From Amycolatopsis australiensis (lineage in GTDB: Bacteria > Actinomycetota > Actinomycetes > Mycobacteriales > Pseudonocardiaceae): a stretch of DNA of 64,000 nucleotides. Each line of letters starts with the position of its first letter. The stretch's first letter is position 1. The notes beneath the pieces are model-generated. The model ran no database searches, was not told the DNA's origin, and saw nothing but the letters and a program-made list of their open reading frames with translations. The translations under genes were made by a program, and so were the position numbers. Of this stretch, positions 8,532-17,915 are shown piece by piece. The stretch spans positions 1 through 64,000 of the forward strand of contig NZ_FPJG01000006.1 of NCBI RefSeq assembly GCF_900119165.1. The letters run 5' to 3'.

Positions 8532-9206
8532 TTGATCGCGCAGCTTGTCCGGTTCGTGCTGGGACCGCTGGCCAGGGCGGTGTACCGGCCGGAGGTGCAC
8601 GGCGTGGAGAACGTGCCCACGACGGGCCCGGTGCTCCTGGCGGCCAACCACCGCGCCGCGCTCGACACCGGCGTGATCACGTTCGCCACCCCGCGCCAGG
8701 TCAAGTTCCTCGGCAAGGCGGAGTACTTCGCCGGCAAGGGCCTGAAGGGCCGGGCACTGGCCGGATTCCTGGGCGGCCTGGGCTACGTCCCGGTGGAGCG
8801 CGGCAACGCCCAGGCGGGCCTGGCAGCACTGGAGGCGGCCCGCAAGGTGCTGGACGCGGGCGGCGTGTTCGCGATCTACCCGGAGGGAACCCGCTCCCTG
8901 GACGGCAGGCTCCACCGAGGCCACACGGGCGTCGCAGCACTGGCACTGGCAACGGGCGCGAAGGTGGTCCCGGTGGCGCTGACGGGCACGGAGAACCTCC
9001 AGCCAAAGGGCGCGAAGATCCCCCGCCGCGCGAAGATCGCCATCACGTTCGGCAAGCCGCTGGACTTCTCGCGGTACGAAGGCCAGGACTACTCACCGGC
9101 GATCCGCCGCTCGGTCACCGACGAGGTCATGTACGCGATCCTCGAGATCTCGGGGCAGGAGTACGTCGACACCTACCACAAGCGGCCCAGCGAAGGCGCC
9201 GCCTAG
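8532..9206 (+). CDS. 1-acylglycerol-3-phosphate O-acyltransferase family protein (PlsC-like)
   Basis: The protein acylates a lysophospholipid-type acceptor at the membrane. It contains the family motif H(x)4D as NHRAALD, the second motif near YFAGKGLKG...GYVPVERG, and the third motif FAIYPEGTRS. I chose TTG 8532 because a strong Shine-Dalgarno run (AGGAGGAGG, 8518-8526) precedes it at 5 nt, giving 224 residues beginning LIAQLVRFVLGPL. An alternative ATG at 8496 would add 12 residues and has an AACGAT hexamer 6 nt upstream, suggesting a leaderless start. It is divergent from gpgS. Its TAG stop shares CTAG (9203-9206) with the stop of the convergent methyltransferase gene. The substrate is not evident. 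Confidence 0.87.
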   Translation: MIAQLVRFVLGPLARAVYRPEVHGVENVPTTGPVLLAANHRAALDTGVITFATPRQVKFLGKAEYFAGKGLKGRALAGFLGGLGYVPVERGNAQAGLAALEAARKVLDAGGVFAIYPEGTRSLDGRLHRGHTGVAALALATGAKVVPVALTGTENLQPKGAKIPRRAKIAITFGKPLDFSRYEGQDYSPAIRRSVTDEVMYAILEISGQEYVDTYHKRPSEGAA

Positions 9207-10054
9207 CCGAGCACCTTCACGGCGACCTGCTCGTGGTCGACCGTGTAGGCCTCGTACTCGAACCGCAGCCGGGCCGCCTCGACGTGCTCCAGCCACGCCC
9301 GGTGCTCGTGCTCCTGCCAGCCCGAATAGTTGAAGTACTCGTCGAACACCACGATCGAACCCGGCCGCAACCGCGGGCCGACGAGTTCCAGGACGGTCTT
9401 CGTCGACGAATAGAGATCGCAGTCGACGTGGAGGAAGTCGACCGGTCCGGGATGCGCCTCGAGGAATCCGGGCAGCACGTCGTCGAACCAGCCGACGACC
9501 AGCTCGGCGCCCGGCACGTCGGGGAGGCTCTCCATGTCGAACGTCCCGGCGGGATAGCCCGAGCGCCAGGTCTCCGGCAGTCCCTCGAACGAGTCGAAGC
9601 CGTACACCGACTCGCCGCCGCGGGCGTTCGCGATGATCTTCAGCGTGGTTCCCGAGTACACGCCGAACTCGAGCGCCAGCCCACCCTGGGGCGCGAGCGT
9701 CAGCGCGTGTTCGAGCGTGCTGTGCGGAGTCGGGAACGGGCGCGCGGTTTTCATGTGGTCGCGGACGAACTCGGCGCTGCGCTGCGCCGCCTCGGCCTCC
9801 CCGGCGAACATCAGGTCGCGTCGCGCGCGGTGCTCGAAGTGGCTGAGGTGCTCGACCACCCGATCGGCCTGGCCGCGGGTCTCACCGGGCAGCTGCTGCC
9901 GCAGTTCGGCGACCTCGCGGCTCAGCGCGTCCAGCTTGGCGGACTGCTCGGCGAAGTGCCGGCCGACGGCTTCCTCGACGGCCCGCGAGACCTTGTCCCG
10001 CAGAGAATGGCGAAGCCGGTCGGCCCGCAGGTACCGGCGGAGGGCATCGCGCAT
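9203..10054 (-). CDS. Class I SAM-dependent methyltransferase (TylF/MycF-like)
   Basis: This 283-residue protein has an N-terminal coiled coil (RHFAEQSAKLDALSREVAEL) and a Rossmann methyltransferase domain. The SAM motif I is ALEFGVYSGTTLKIIA, followed by SVYGFDSFEGLPETW, the DFLHVDCDLYSSTK metal/substrate motif and GSIVVFDEYFNYSGWQEHEH. The acidic DVDxD-like and DEY motifs resemble the metal-dependent TylF/MycF sugar O-methyltransferases. ATG 10054 follows a GGAAGGA ribosome site. It is the last gene of the minus-strand glycan operon, 20 nt after the acyltransferase, so a role in O-methylating a sugar of that glycan is a reasonable inference. Confidence 0.8.
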   Translation of the reverse strand: MRDALRRYLRADRLRHSLRDKVSRAVEEAVGRHFAEQSAKLDALSREVAELRQQLPGETRGQADRVVEHLSHFEHRARRDLMFAGEAEAAQRSAEFVRDHMKTARPFPTPHSTLEHALTLAPQGGLALEFGVYSGTTLKIIANARGGESVYGFDSFEGLPETWRSGYPAGTFDMESLPDVPGAELVVGWFDDVLPGFLEAHPGPVDFLHVDCDLYSSTKTVLELVGPRLRPGSIVVFDEYFNYSGWQEHEHRAWLEHVEAARLRFEYEAYTVDHEQVAVKVLG

Positions 10055-10074
10055 GGGATTGTTCCTTCCGTAGC

Positions 10075-11421
10075 TCAAACCCGCATCGACGCGGGAAGCA
10101 GGGCCCGCATGGCCCGGCGGCACGGCTCTTCGACGAACCGGTACACCAAGTGGGCGCCCAGCACCGCCAGCCCGATCGCCACCAGCACGGTCAGCCGGTA
10201 CGGCCAGCTCTGCCACCCGGCCGGCTCGTCGGGAAGGGCCAGCTTGGTCGAGATCGTCTTGCGCATCAGGTCGAGGAACAGCCAGTGTCCCATGTACAGC
10301 GCGAAGGAGATCTTCCCGCCCCACACCAGCACCCGGCCGGACAGCAGCCTGGTCGCGGGGTCCCGCCCGCTGACCGCGAGCGAGCCGATCAGCAGCAGGA
10401 ACAGCGGCACCACCACGATGGTTTCCGTGGAGCCCCACATGAGGTGGCCGTTGATCCGCCAGTCCTGCCCGAAGCGCAGCCGTCGCGCCGGGTCCCACAG
10501 CTGCACGACGTAGAGGGCCGCCACGATCGCCACCAGGATCGCCGTCGGCTTCAAGAACCAGGGCAGCTGCACGGCCGAACCGTGCCGCTTGACCAGCAAC
10601 GCCACCACCGCGCCGGCGAAGAACTCGGTGAGCACCCGCAACGGGACGATGCCCGCCACGATCTTGTCGTCGTTCCACAGCAGGTCGGCGCCGTCCTGGA
10701 AGCCCAGGCCGACCACCACGATCGGGACCGCGAGGACCGCCGCCACGAGCACGAGCGCCCGGCTGCCGAGGTGGGCGAGCATCCTGGCCAGCAGCACCAC
10801 CAGCACGGCGAAGACGAGGTAGGCCAGCCATTCGGCACTCAGCGACCAGTCGACCGGGTTCCAGTCGTGGTGCGTGGTGTCCCAGGCGTGCACCAGGAAC
10901 ACGTGGGCCAGGAAGCGCGCCGGGTTCAGCGCGGCCTGCAGCCGCCCGTCGTTGTTCGTCTCGAGCGAGAAGGCGAGGTAGGCACCCCACACGAGCAACA
11001 TGAAGAACAGCACCGGCCAGATCCGGGACAGCCGCAGCCACAGGAACCCGGCGATCTTCTTCGGTCCCCAGCCTTCGGTCATCCGGTCGAGGTGGGTGTA
11101 GGTCAGGATGAAGCCGCTGAGCACGAAGAACAGGTCCACGCCGAGGTAGCCCACGTTGAACACCGGGACCAGCGGGTACAGGAACCCGAACGCCTTCAGC
11201 AGCTCCGGCCGGAAGTGGAAGGTGAGCACCCACAACGCGGCCACCGCCCGGATGCCGGTGAGCTGGCCGATGTGCCCCGCCGGCGATGTCCGCGGGCCGG
11301 TCGCAACGGTTTTGGCCACACGGGACCCGCTCGCGTCGGACGTCGCCGGGATCGCCGTGAGCACGGCACCGTCGCCGCTTGTGTCCACTGTGGACCTTCC
11401 GTCGTGTTCGGACGCCGTCAT
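10075..11421 (-). CDS. Membrane acyltransferase, acyltransferase-3/OafA family
   Basis: The protein has 448 residues with a cytosolic N-terminal extension of about 50 residues and ten or so membrane helices. Family signatures are QLTGIRAVAALWVLTFHFRP (with the catalytic-type His), NVGYLGVDLFFVLSGFILTY, a WSLSAEWLAYL stretch and the late FALYMGHWLF and VYRFVEEPCRR motifs. OafA-like enzymes O-acetylate or O-succinylate sugars of surface polysaccharides using acyl-CoA. Its ATG overlaps the stop of the preceding membrane protein (ATGA) and the methyltransferase follows, so it probably decorates the glycan made by this operon. The exact acyl group and sugar are unknown. Confidence 0.85.
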   Translation of the reverse strand: MTASEHDGRSTVDTSGDGAVLTAIPATSDASGSRVAKTVATGPRTSPAGHIGQLTGIRAVAALWVLTFHFRPELLKAFGFLYPLVPVFNVGYLGVDLFFVLSGFILTYTHLDRMTEGWGPKKIAGFLWLRLSRIWPVLFFMLLVWGAYLAFSLETNNDGRLQAALNPARFLAHVFLVHAWDTTHHDWNPVDWSLSAEWLAYLVFAVLVVLLARMLAHLGSRALVLVAAVLAVPIVVVGLGFQDGADLLWNDDKIVAGIVPLRVLTEFFAGAVVALLVKRHGSAVQLPWFLKPTAILVAIVAALYVVQLWDPARRLRFGQDWRINGHLMWGSTETIVVVPLFLLLIGSLAVSGRDPATRLLSGRVLVWGGKISFALYMGHWLFLDLMRKTISTKLALPDEPAGWQSWPYRLTVLVAIGLAVLGAHLVYRFVEEPCRRAMRALLPASMRV

Positions 11422-13352
11422 GGCCGGTCGACCACGGAGAACACCACGCGGCCGGGTGCGCTCATCGACAGGGTTCCCGCCGCCAGCGGCCGTCCGGACA
11501 GGGCGACCGACTCCTCCTGCGGTGCCGCGACCATCAGCGGTGCGTCCTGGTGCGTCCAAGGCAGCCGGAACGCCTCGCCGTCGAGACTGATGTCCAGGAC
11601 GCCGGGCTTGAACAGGAACGCCCACACCCGCTCGAGCGGGGACTGCTCCGGGTACACCCGGGCGACGACCACGCCGTGGTCCGCCTTGGGCACCGGGACG
11701 GCCTGCCCTGCCGCCACCTGGACGCTGGACAGCTCCCGTTCGGCACCGCAGCGGTTGGGGCCGCGCTCGAGCAGCAGCCAGTGGTCCGTGGAATCGACCA
11801 GGTGGTACCGGCAAGTCTCGGCGAGCTCGGTGCGCGGCGGGTCCCACAGCGCGAACCGGCCGTCGAGCGTCGTCCTGGTGTTCTCCCGGATGATGAACCG
11901 GGGACCGTTGACGTCGTCGGCGATCCACGCCTCGTTCATCTTGTCCAGCAGCTCGGTGTACGCGCCGTAGTTCAGCAGTGTCGGCAGGATCGCCGGGGTC
12001 AGCCCGTAGGTCCAGGCGATGGCCTGGTCGAACGGCTCGGTCCGGAGGGATTCCCGGCCGATCCGGGTCAGGAACCGCTGCGGCACGTCGGTGCGCTTGC
12101 GCAGCTCCGCCCGCGCCTCCTCCTGGATGTCGTCGCGATGCGAGCCGGACGCGACGATCGTGGCGCCCTCGGCGAACGTGCGCAGCGACCGGCCGGGGTC
12201 GATAGTCCACAGCCCGCCGCCGAAGCTGACCGCCTGCGCCACCAGGGAGACGGCCGCGACCACCGCCAGCACCGCGCTGCGCCGCAACACCGCCAGCAGC
12301 ACGGCGAGCGCGAACACCACGGCGAAGTACTGCGCGGAATGCGAGTCGTGCCGCACGAACCCCTGCTTGAACAACAGCCACACGCCGGCCAGCAGACCCA
12401 GCCACAGCGGCCAGCGCCAGCCGTCGACCTTGACCCTGGCCACACAAACGGCCAGCACGATCGTCGCCGCGGCGGCGACCACGTACTCCCACGCGTTCGC
12501 CGTCGGCTCCAGACCCATCGACTGCGCGTGCCCGCTGCCGACCGAAATCGCGCGGACGACGTACTGCACCACCTGCGCCGGCGGCTGGCCCACGGCGACC
12601 CAGAAGACGAACAGGCCGGCAACGCCGGACACCGCGTACTCGGCGAACTCCCGCAGCCGCCTGCCGGGCCGGACCAGCACCGCGCCCAGCACGATCGGGC
12701 CGCACATCAGCCCGACCGAGAACTTGGTCAGCAGCATGGCGGCGACCGTCAGGCCCATCACGACCGGGAAGGCGCGCTCCGCCCACTTCGGCAGCAGGCC
12801 GAGCGCGTGGCAGATCGCCAGCACCGCGACGAACCCGGGCGTGGCGGTGATGACGCTGGTCAGCGGGACGATGCTGAAGCTCACCGCGATCGCCGCGCAG
12901 GCCACCCACGCCCACCGCGTGCCGATCCGGCTCTGGAACGCCTGGAAGCAGGCCGCGAGGCAGCCGGTCACGAACACGAACCAGAACAGGAAGCCGATGG
13001 CGACCTCGGCCCGGACCGTGGTCGACGGGATCGCCAGGAAGTACAGCGGCCCGTAGGTCGTCGCGATCCGGTCACCGAAGCTGAGACCGAGGTGCCGCGC
13101 CATCGCGATGGCGAGCCCGTAGTCGTAGTCACCCTTCGGCTCGATGGGTGAAAACGCCGGCATCTCCCAGGTCAGGATCGTGAGCAGGCCGCTGATCAAC
13201 AGGGTGGCCCGGGAGGGGGCGCCGACCAGGAGACGCCATGCGCGGAAGCGCTCGCCGAGCCTCCGTGATCTGGTGCTGCCGGCGGCTTCCCCGGCGGCCG
13301 GATCGCTTTCCGGGACGGCCGCCGGCGCCCGGTCCTCGACCAGGTCCTTCAT
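11418..13352 (-). CDS. Large polytopic membrane protein, GT-C-like, function unknown
   Basis: I do not recognise a named family. The 644-residue protein starts at ATG 13352 after an AGGAGA ribosome site. It has a basic cytosolic leader, about twelve predicted membrane segments up to residue 410 or so, then a large soluble C-terminal part (about 410-644). The first outside loop, PIEPKGDYDYGLAIAMARHLG followed by TTYGPLYFL, has an acidic DYDYG motif placed as in GT-C glycosyltransferases and arabinosyl/mannosyl transferases. The C-terminal part reads like a beta-rich extracellular domain (LLERGPNRCGAEREL, VPVPKADHGVVVARVYP). It lies between a GT2 gene and an O-acyltransferase in a single operon, so lipid-linked sugar transfer or glycan export is the best guess. 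Confidence 0.6.
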   Translation of the reverse strand: MKDLVEDRAPAAVPESDPAAGEAAGSTRSRRLGERFRAWRLLVGAPSRATLLISGLLTILTWEMPAFSPIEPKGDYDYGLAIAMARHLGLSFGDRIATTYGPLYFLAIPSTTVRAEVAIGFLFWFVFVTGCLAACFQAFQSRIGTRWAWVACAAIAVSFSIVPLTSVITATPGFVAVLAICHALGLLPKWAERAFPVVMGLTVAAMLLTKFSVGLMCGPIVLGAVLVRPGRRLREFAEYAVSGVAGLFVFWVAVGQPPAQVVQYVVRAISVGSGHAQSMGLEPTANAWEYVVAAAATIVLAVCVARVKVDGWRWPLWLGLLAGVWLLFKQGFVRHDSHSAQYFAVVFALAVLLAVLRRSAVLAVVAAVSLVAQAVSFGGGLWTIDPGRSLRTFAEGATIVASGSHRDDIQEEARAELRKRTDVPQRFLTRIGRESLRTEPFDQAIAWTYGLTPAILPTLLNYGAYTELLDKMNEAWIADDVNGPRFIIRENTRTTLDGRFALWDPPRTELAETCRYHLVDSTDHWLLLERGPNRCGAERELSSVQVAAGQAVPVPKADHGVVVARVYPEQSPLERVWAFLFKPGVLDISLDGEAFRLPWTHQDAPLMVAAPQEESVALSGRPLAAGTLSMSAPGRVVFSVVDRP

Positions 13353-13419
13353 CGCAGTTCTCCTGAACGACGGGAACGCACCGCGACGGCAGTCGCCGCC
13401 GCGGGCCTTCGGCTGGGCT

Positions 13420-14319
13420 TCAGAGCACCGAGCGCGGGAACCGCGGCTTCGGGTTGAACTTCACGCCGCGCAGGAGGCTCTTGACGATGCGCAGCCGCAG
13501 CGACCGGGAAACGTGCCCCTGCGCCATGCCCTTGAGCACGCGGTAGGCGAACCCGGCGGCCGCGAGCGGGCTTTCGTGGTGCAGCCGGTAGGAAAGCTCG
13601 TTGCGGGCGCCGTACTCGTACTTCCACACGTTCTTGTGGTTGATCTGGCCGAAGTTGACGCCCCGGTTCTCCGGGAGGTCGTGCACGACGACGCTGCTCA
13701 GCACCTGGAGCCCGGGCGCGGCTTTGGAGACACGCAGCGTGTACTCCATGTCGTCGAACCAGATGAAGTAGTCGGTCAGCGGCAGCCCGAACCGGGTCAG
13801 CGTCCAGCGCGGGACGAGCACGGACACGAACGAGCAGTGGTTGACGAGCACCGCCTGCTGCCCGAGCGAGAGCAGCCGTCCCCAGTCCCAGGTCGTGCCG
13901 GGGTTGTTCATCTCGCAGATGCTGCCGTCGGTCCACTTCACCACCGAGCACGCGAAGGGCATCTGGTGGCCGAGGGTCTGTTCGGCCTTCTCGAGGCCGT
14001 TGACCAGCTCCTCGAGCGCGTCGGGATGCGGGTAGCAGTCGTCGTCCATGATCCAGAGGAAGTCGGCGCCCAGCTCGTACGCCTTGGCCATGCCCGCCGA
14101 AAAGCCGCCGGCGCCGCCGGTGTTCTCGGCCAGGCGCAGCACGGTCACCCGCTGGTCGGTCTGGTACGACGCGAGCAGCGCGTCGGTGCCGTCGGTCGAC
14201 GCGTTGTCGACGACGACGACCCACTCGGGGGCGTGGCTCTGGGCGAGGATGTGGTCGAGCACCTTGCCGAGCTTGTCCTTGCGGTTGTAGGTGACGACGA
14301 CCGCGGCGACCTTGTTCAC
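13420..14319 (-). CDS. Glycosyltransferase family 2 (galactofuranosyltransferase-like)
   Basis: The 299-residue GT2 enzyme starts VNKVAAVVVTYNRKDKLGKV, followed by VVVDNASTDGTDALL, NTGGAGGFSAGMAKAYELGA and the catalytic metal motif LWIMDDDCYPHPDALE. The DDD motif, the GGAGGFSAGM stretch and the YFIWFDDMEYTLRV segment resemble the GlfT/WbbL-type enzymes that use UDP-galactofuranose or dTDP-rhamnose. GTG 14319 overlaps the stop of the upstream GT4 gene (GTGA), so they are translationally coupled. The next gene is the large membrane protein, 67 bp on. The sugar is inferred only from general resemblance. Confidence 0.85.
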   Translation of the reverse strand: MNKVAAVVVTYNRKDKLGKVLDHILAQSHAPEWVVVVDNASTDGTDALLASYQTDQRVTVLRLAENTGGAGGFSAGMAKAYELGADFLWIMDDDCYPHPDALEELVNGLEKAEQTLGHQMPFACSVVKWTDGSICEMNNPGTTWDWGRLLSLGQQAVLVNHCSFVSVLVPRWTLTRFGLPLTDYFIWFDDMEYTLRVSKAAPGLQVLSSVVVHDLPENRGVNFGQINHKNVWKYEYGARNELSYRLHHESPLAAAGFAYRVLKGMAQGHVSRSLRLRIVKSLLRGVKFNPKPRFPRSVL

Positions 14320-15953
14320 TTCATCCACCCCTGGTAGAGCTCTCGGGCCCAGGCCTTGGCCCGTGGCAGTTTCGCGAAGGCCTCGTTTTTCGCGGCCTGT
14401 TCCTGGAACCAGTGCTTGCGCTGCTCCGGCGAGGACATCATGGTCCGGACCTTGTCGGCCGCCTGCCGGACGAAGGCGTACGGGTGCCGCGGGCACAGCA
14501 GCTCGTCGGCGACGACGGACGCCTGCGAGCCGACGTCGGCGGAGACGACCGGGATGCCGGCCGCGGTGGCCTCGAAGGTGGTGAGGGTCAGGCCCTCGTT
14601 CTCCGACGTGATGACCAGGACGTCGGACTCGGCCAGCGTGTCCTTGACCGGGTGCGCCGCCGCGCGGACCTCGAGCACGTCGGTCAGCCCGAGCCTGCCG
14701 CGCAGGCCGTGCACCTCGTCCTCCAGCTCGCCTTCGCCCTGCACGATGAACCGCACCGGCACCGGCGACGACTTGTGCAGCTCGGCGGCGAGCTTGAGGA
14801 AGACCTGCGGGCGCTTCTGCTGGTGGAAACGGCCGATGTAGCTCACCGTGAACGGCGTGGACTTCGCCTCGGCCTCGGGGGTGTCCGGCGTGATCCCGGC
14901 CGTGGTGGCGCCAGCCAGCGTGGCGAGGACGACCTTGCTCCCCGCGATGCCCTGCCGGTGGACGAGGTAGTCGCGCAGCTGCGGGGAGATCACGTGGTGC
15001 GTGTCGATCATCGCCGACACCCGCACGGCGTGGTCCACGAACCCGCCGGTCCGCCACTCCAGGACGTGCTGGGAGTCGACGACCGGAACGTCCGGCCAGA
15101 CCGACTTGACCCAGGGCAGCCGGTCGTAGAGCCAGGTGTTGTGGTGCACGTGGATACCGCGGATGTCGAACGCCGAGAACAGGCCGTTGAACAGCGCGGA
15201 GTCGGTGCCGAGCCGGATCGGGTGGGTCAGCGGGACGACGACCGTGCCGTCGAACTCCGGCCGGGTGATCCACGGGTGGTTCGACGCACGGTCGGTGACC
15301 ACGATCGGGACGAAGCCGAGTTCCTTGGCCAGCTCGATGCAGTCCAGGGCCCAGCGCTCCGCGCCACCCAGCTCGAGCCAGTGCAGGCCGAACACGATGG
15401 CGGGCTGTCCCGTGCCGGCCTGGGGGTGGTAGTTCGTGTTGCCGGCGACCGGTACGCGTCGCGGCAGCTGCTGGGTGCGCATGCGCCGCTCGACGACGTC
15501 GGTCCGCAGTTGGCGCAGGTGGTCGTACTGGAACGGGACGGCCGACCGGAGCAGCTTCTTCGCCTTGCCGACCGGGCCGCTGAGCTGCCGGTAGCTGTTG
15601 TGCACCTCGGGCTTGCCACCGACGTCGATGACGAGGTCCTGCGTTCCGCTCGGCGCCGTCGTCCCGGCTTCGGGCGCGACCAGGCTGCGCACGACCACGG
15701 ACCCGACCGACTCGCGGTCTTCGGTCCAGCCGATGTGCAGGCAGCGCTCGTCGGTCAGCGAGGGGTGCTGCCCCCCGTGCAGCGCCCGGACGACGGTCAG
15801 CCGCAGGGTTGCGCCGCGCCGCACCAGCGCGTGGTAGTTGGCCGCGCCGATGACCAGGCGGCGTTCGCGTTCGTCGAGGGCACCGTCCCCGACGAGTCCG
15901 ACGCCACGGTCTTCGACCACTTCGAACGTCTCAGCCAGCAAGTCGGTTCTCAC
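14316..15953 (-). CDS. Glycosyltransferase family 4 with N-terminal extension
   Basis: The 545-residue protein has a roughly 175-residue N-terminal region of unclear function (RTDLLAETFEVVEDRGVGLV, ALVRRGATLRLTVVRALHGG) and a GT-B domain. The latter shows FGLHWLELGGAERWALDCIE near the acceptor site, VIDTHHVISPQLRDYLVHRQG in the linker and the nucleotide-sugar region FTVSYIGRFHQQKRPQVFL with the late motif ITSENEGLTLTTFEATAAGIPVVS (the family's EGxxxxxxE pattern). It starts with GTG 15953 and is first in the glycan operon. The donor and acceptor are not evident; the extension may be an additional acceptor or scaffold module. Confidence 0.82.
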   Translation of the reverse strand: MRTDLLAETFEVVEDRGVGLVGDGALDERERRLVIGAANYHALVRRGATLRLTVVRALHGGQHPSLTDERCLHIGWTEDRESVGSVVVRSLVAPEAGTTAPSGTQDLVIDVGGKPEVHNSYRQLSGPVGKAKKLLRSAVPFQYDHLRQLRTDVVERRMRTQQLPRRVPVAGNTNYHPQAGTGQPAIVFGLHWLELGGAERWALDCIELAKELGFVPIVVTDRASNHPWITRPEFDGTVVVPLTHPIRLGTDSALFNGLFSAFDIRGIHVHHNTWLYDRLPWVKSVWPDVPVVDSQHVLEWRTGGFVDHAVRVSAMIDTHHVISPQLRDYLVHRQGIAGSKVVLATLAGATTAGITPDTPEAEAKSTPFTVSYIGRFHQQKRPQVFLKLAAELHKSSPVPVRFIVQGEGELEDEVHGLRGRLGLTDVLEVRAAAHPVKDTLAESDVLVITSENEGLTLTTFEATAAGIPVVSADVGSQASVVADELLCPRHPYAFVRQAADKVRTMMSSPEQRKHWFQEQAAKNEAFAKLPRAKAWARELYQGWMK

Positions 15954-16383
15954 GCCCGCCCCATCAGTCTGTTCCCTGTTTCAGGGAAGCCCCGACCCAA
16001 CCACGAAAACATCGCGAAAATCTCCCACGGAGCCGGTCCGAAACGGCGGACCCGGCTGCGGGGCGAGCGCTGACTACCCCCGACGGTGGCTCGCAGATTC
16101 ACACTATAGAGAACAAATTCACCCAACTGCGCGCGGGTGGGCCTTCAGCCGGCAAACCGCCGATTTCGTACCACAGGAGGTCCCGACCACTGAAAAGTTC
16201 GCCGCAGGCGCGTCTCACGCTGGAATCAGGCGTCGACGCGGGCATGCGCGCGAGAGGTGCGGGCCATTAACCGGGCCCGCGCCGCCGTTGTTACTGCCGT
16301 ATGACGTCGTGGTTACAGAGGGCATACGCCGGCGAATCGCCATTCGTCCGGCACGGGAAGAGCAATTCACGGCGGGGCCGCGG
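15954..16383. other. Intergenic region upstream of the glycan operon
   Basis: These 430 bases hold no convincing gene. Downstream of the LOG genes (minus strand), 7-bp arms GCGGGCC (16259-16265) and GGCCCGC (16274-16280) enclose an 8-nt loop and could be a weak terminator. Nearer the GT4 gene, a locally AT-rich stretch at 16095-16123 contains TATAGT on the minus strand (16108-16103), a plausible -10 about 150 nt before the GT4 start, flanked by two ATTCAC repeats 18 bp apart. I see no good -35. The rest is unremarkable. Confidence 0.4.
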
Positions 16384-16967
16384 TCAGATCCCCGGCGGCT
16401 GCTTGGCCCACTTGGGCGGCACCGGCGGCTCGTACGTCTCGAAGCGGTCGAGCAGCGCCGCCGGGTCGGGGTCGGTCAGCAGGAGGCTGCGGTAGTCCGC
16501 CTTGAGGAAGCCCTCCGTCACCATGTGGTCCGCGAACGCCATCAGGGGCGCGTAGTAGCCGTCCACGTCGACCAGGCCGATCGGCTTGCCGTGCAGGCCC
16601 AGCTGGGCCCACGTCCATACCTCGAACAGCTCCTCCAGCGTGCCCGCGCCGCCCGGCAAGGCCAGGAAGCCGTCCGACAGCGCCGCCATCTTCGCCTTGC
16701 GCTCGTGCATGTCCGCCACCACGTGCAGCTCCGACAGGCCCGCGTGGGCGATCTCCACTGACGACAACGCCTCCGGGATCACGCCGATCACCTCGCCGCC
16801 CGCGGCCAGTGCCGCGTCGGCGACCGCGCCCATCGTGCCCACGCTCGCGCCGCCGTAGACCAGGCCGATGCCGCGCTGGGCCAGCAGTTTGCCCAGCGCC
16901 GCCGCCTGCTCCGCGTACCGCGGTGAGAACCCCATCGACGACCCGCAGAAGACACAGATCCGCCGCA

Positions 16968-16968
<1 letters not shown>
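16384..16968 (-). CDS. LOG-family protein (putative cytokinin riboside 5'-monophosphate phosphoribohydrolase), TIGR00730
   Basis: LOG proteins hydrolyse the N-glycosidic bond of purine nucleoside 5'-monophosphates, releasing free base. This 194-residue protein begins MRRICVFCGSSMGFSPRYAE, with the family's CGSS motif, then LVYGGASVGTMGAVADAAL and the key LPGGAGTLEELFEVWTWAQLG motif (PGGxGTxxE, phosphate binding and catalytic Glu). The ATG at 16968 overlaps the upstream stop by one base. A homologue, Rv1205 in M. tuberculosis, lies near gpgS. The physiological substrate in bacteria is often unclear; cytokinin release has been described for the mycobacterial protein. Confidence 0.88.
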
Positions 16969-17753
<785 letters not shown>

Positions 17754-17915
17754 TACGCCATGCTACGGGGTGCCCCGGATTCTTCGGGTCCGCCGACCAC
17801 CGCGTCGCCGGGCCGGTCAGCCGCGTGGCCTGCCTCGTCAGGACAGGATCCTGCCTACGAACAGCGGCGATATGTCCGTTTCCGCGCCGGTGCGGCGATG
17901 ACCTACCGTGGGGAC

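Noticed and set aside
17844..17853. CAGGATCCTG palindrome upstream of the first XRE/TPR gene
   Set aside because: Only 10 bp long, not repeated nearby and not placed clearly relative to a promoter.
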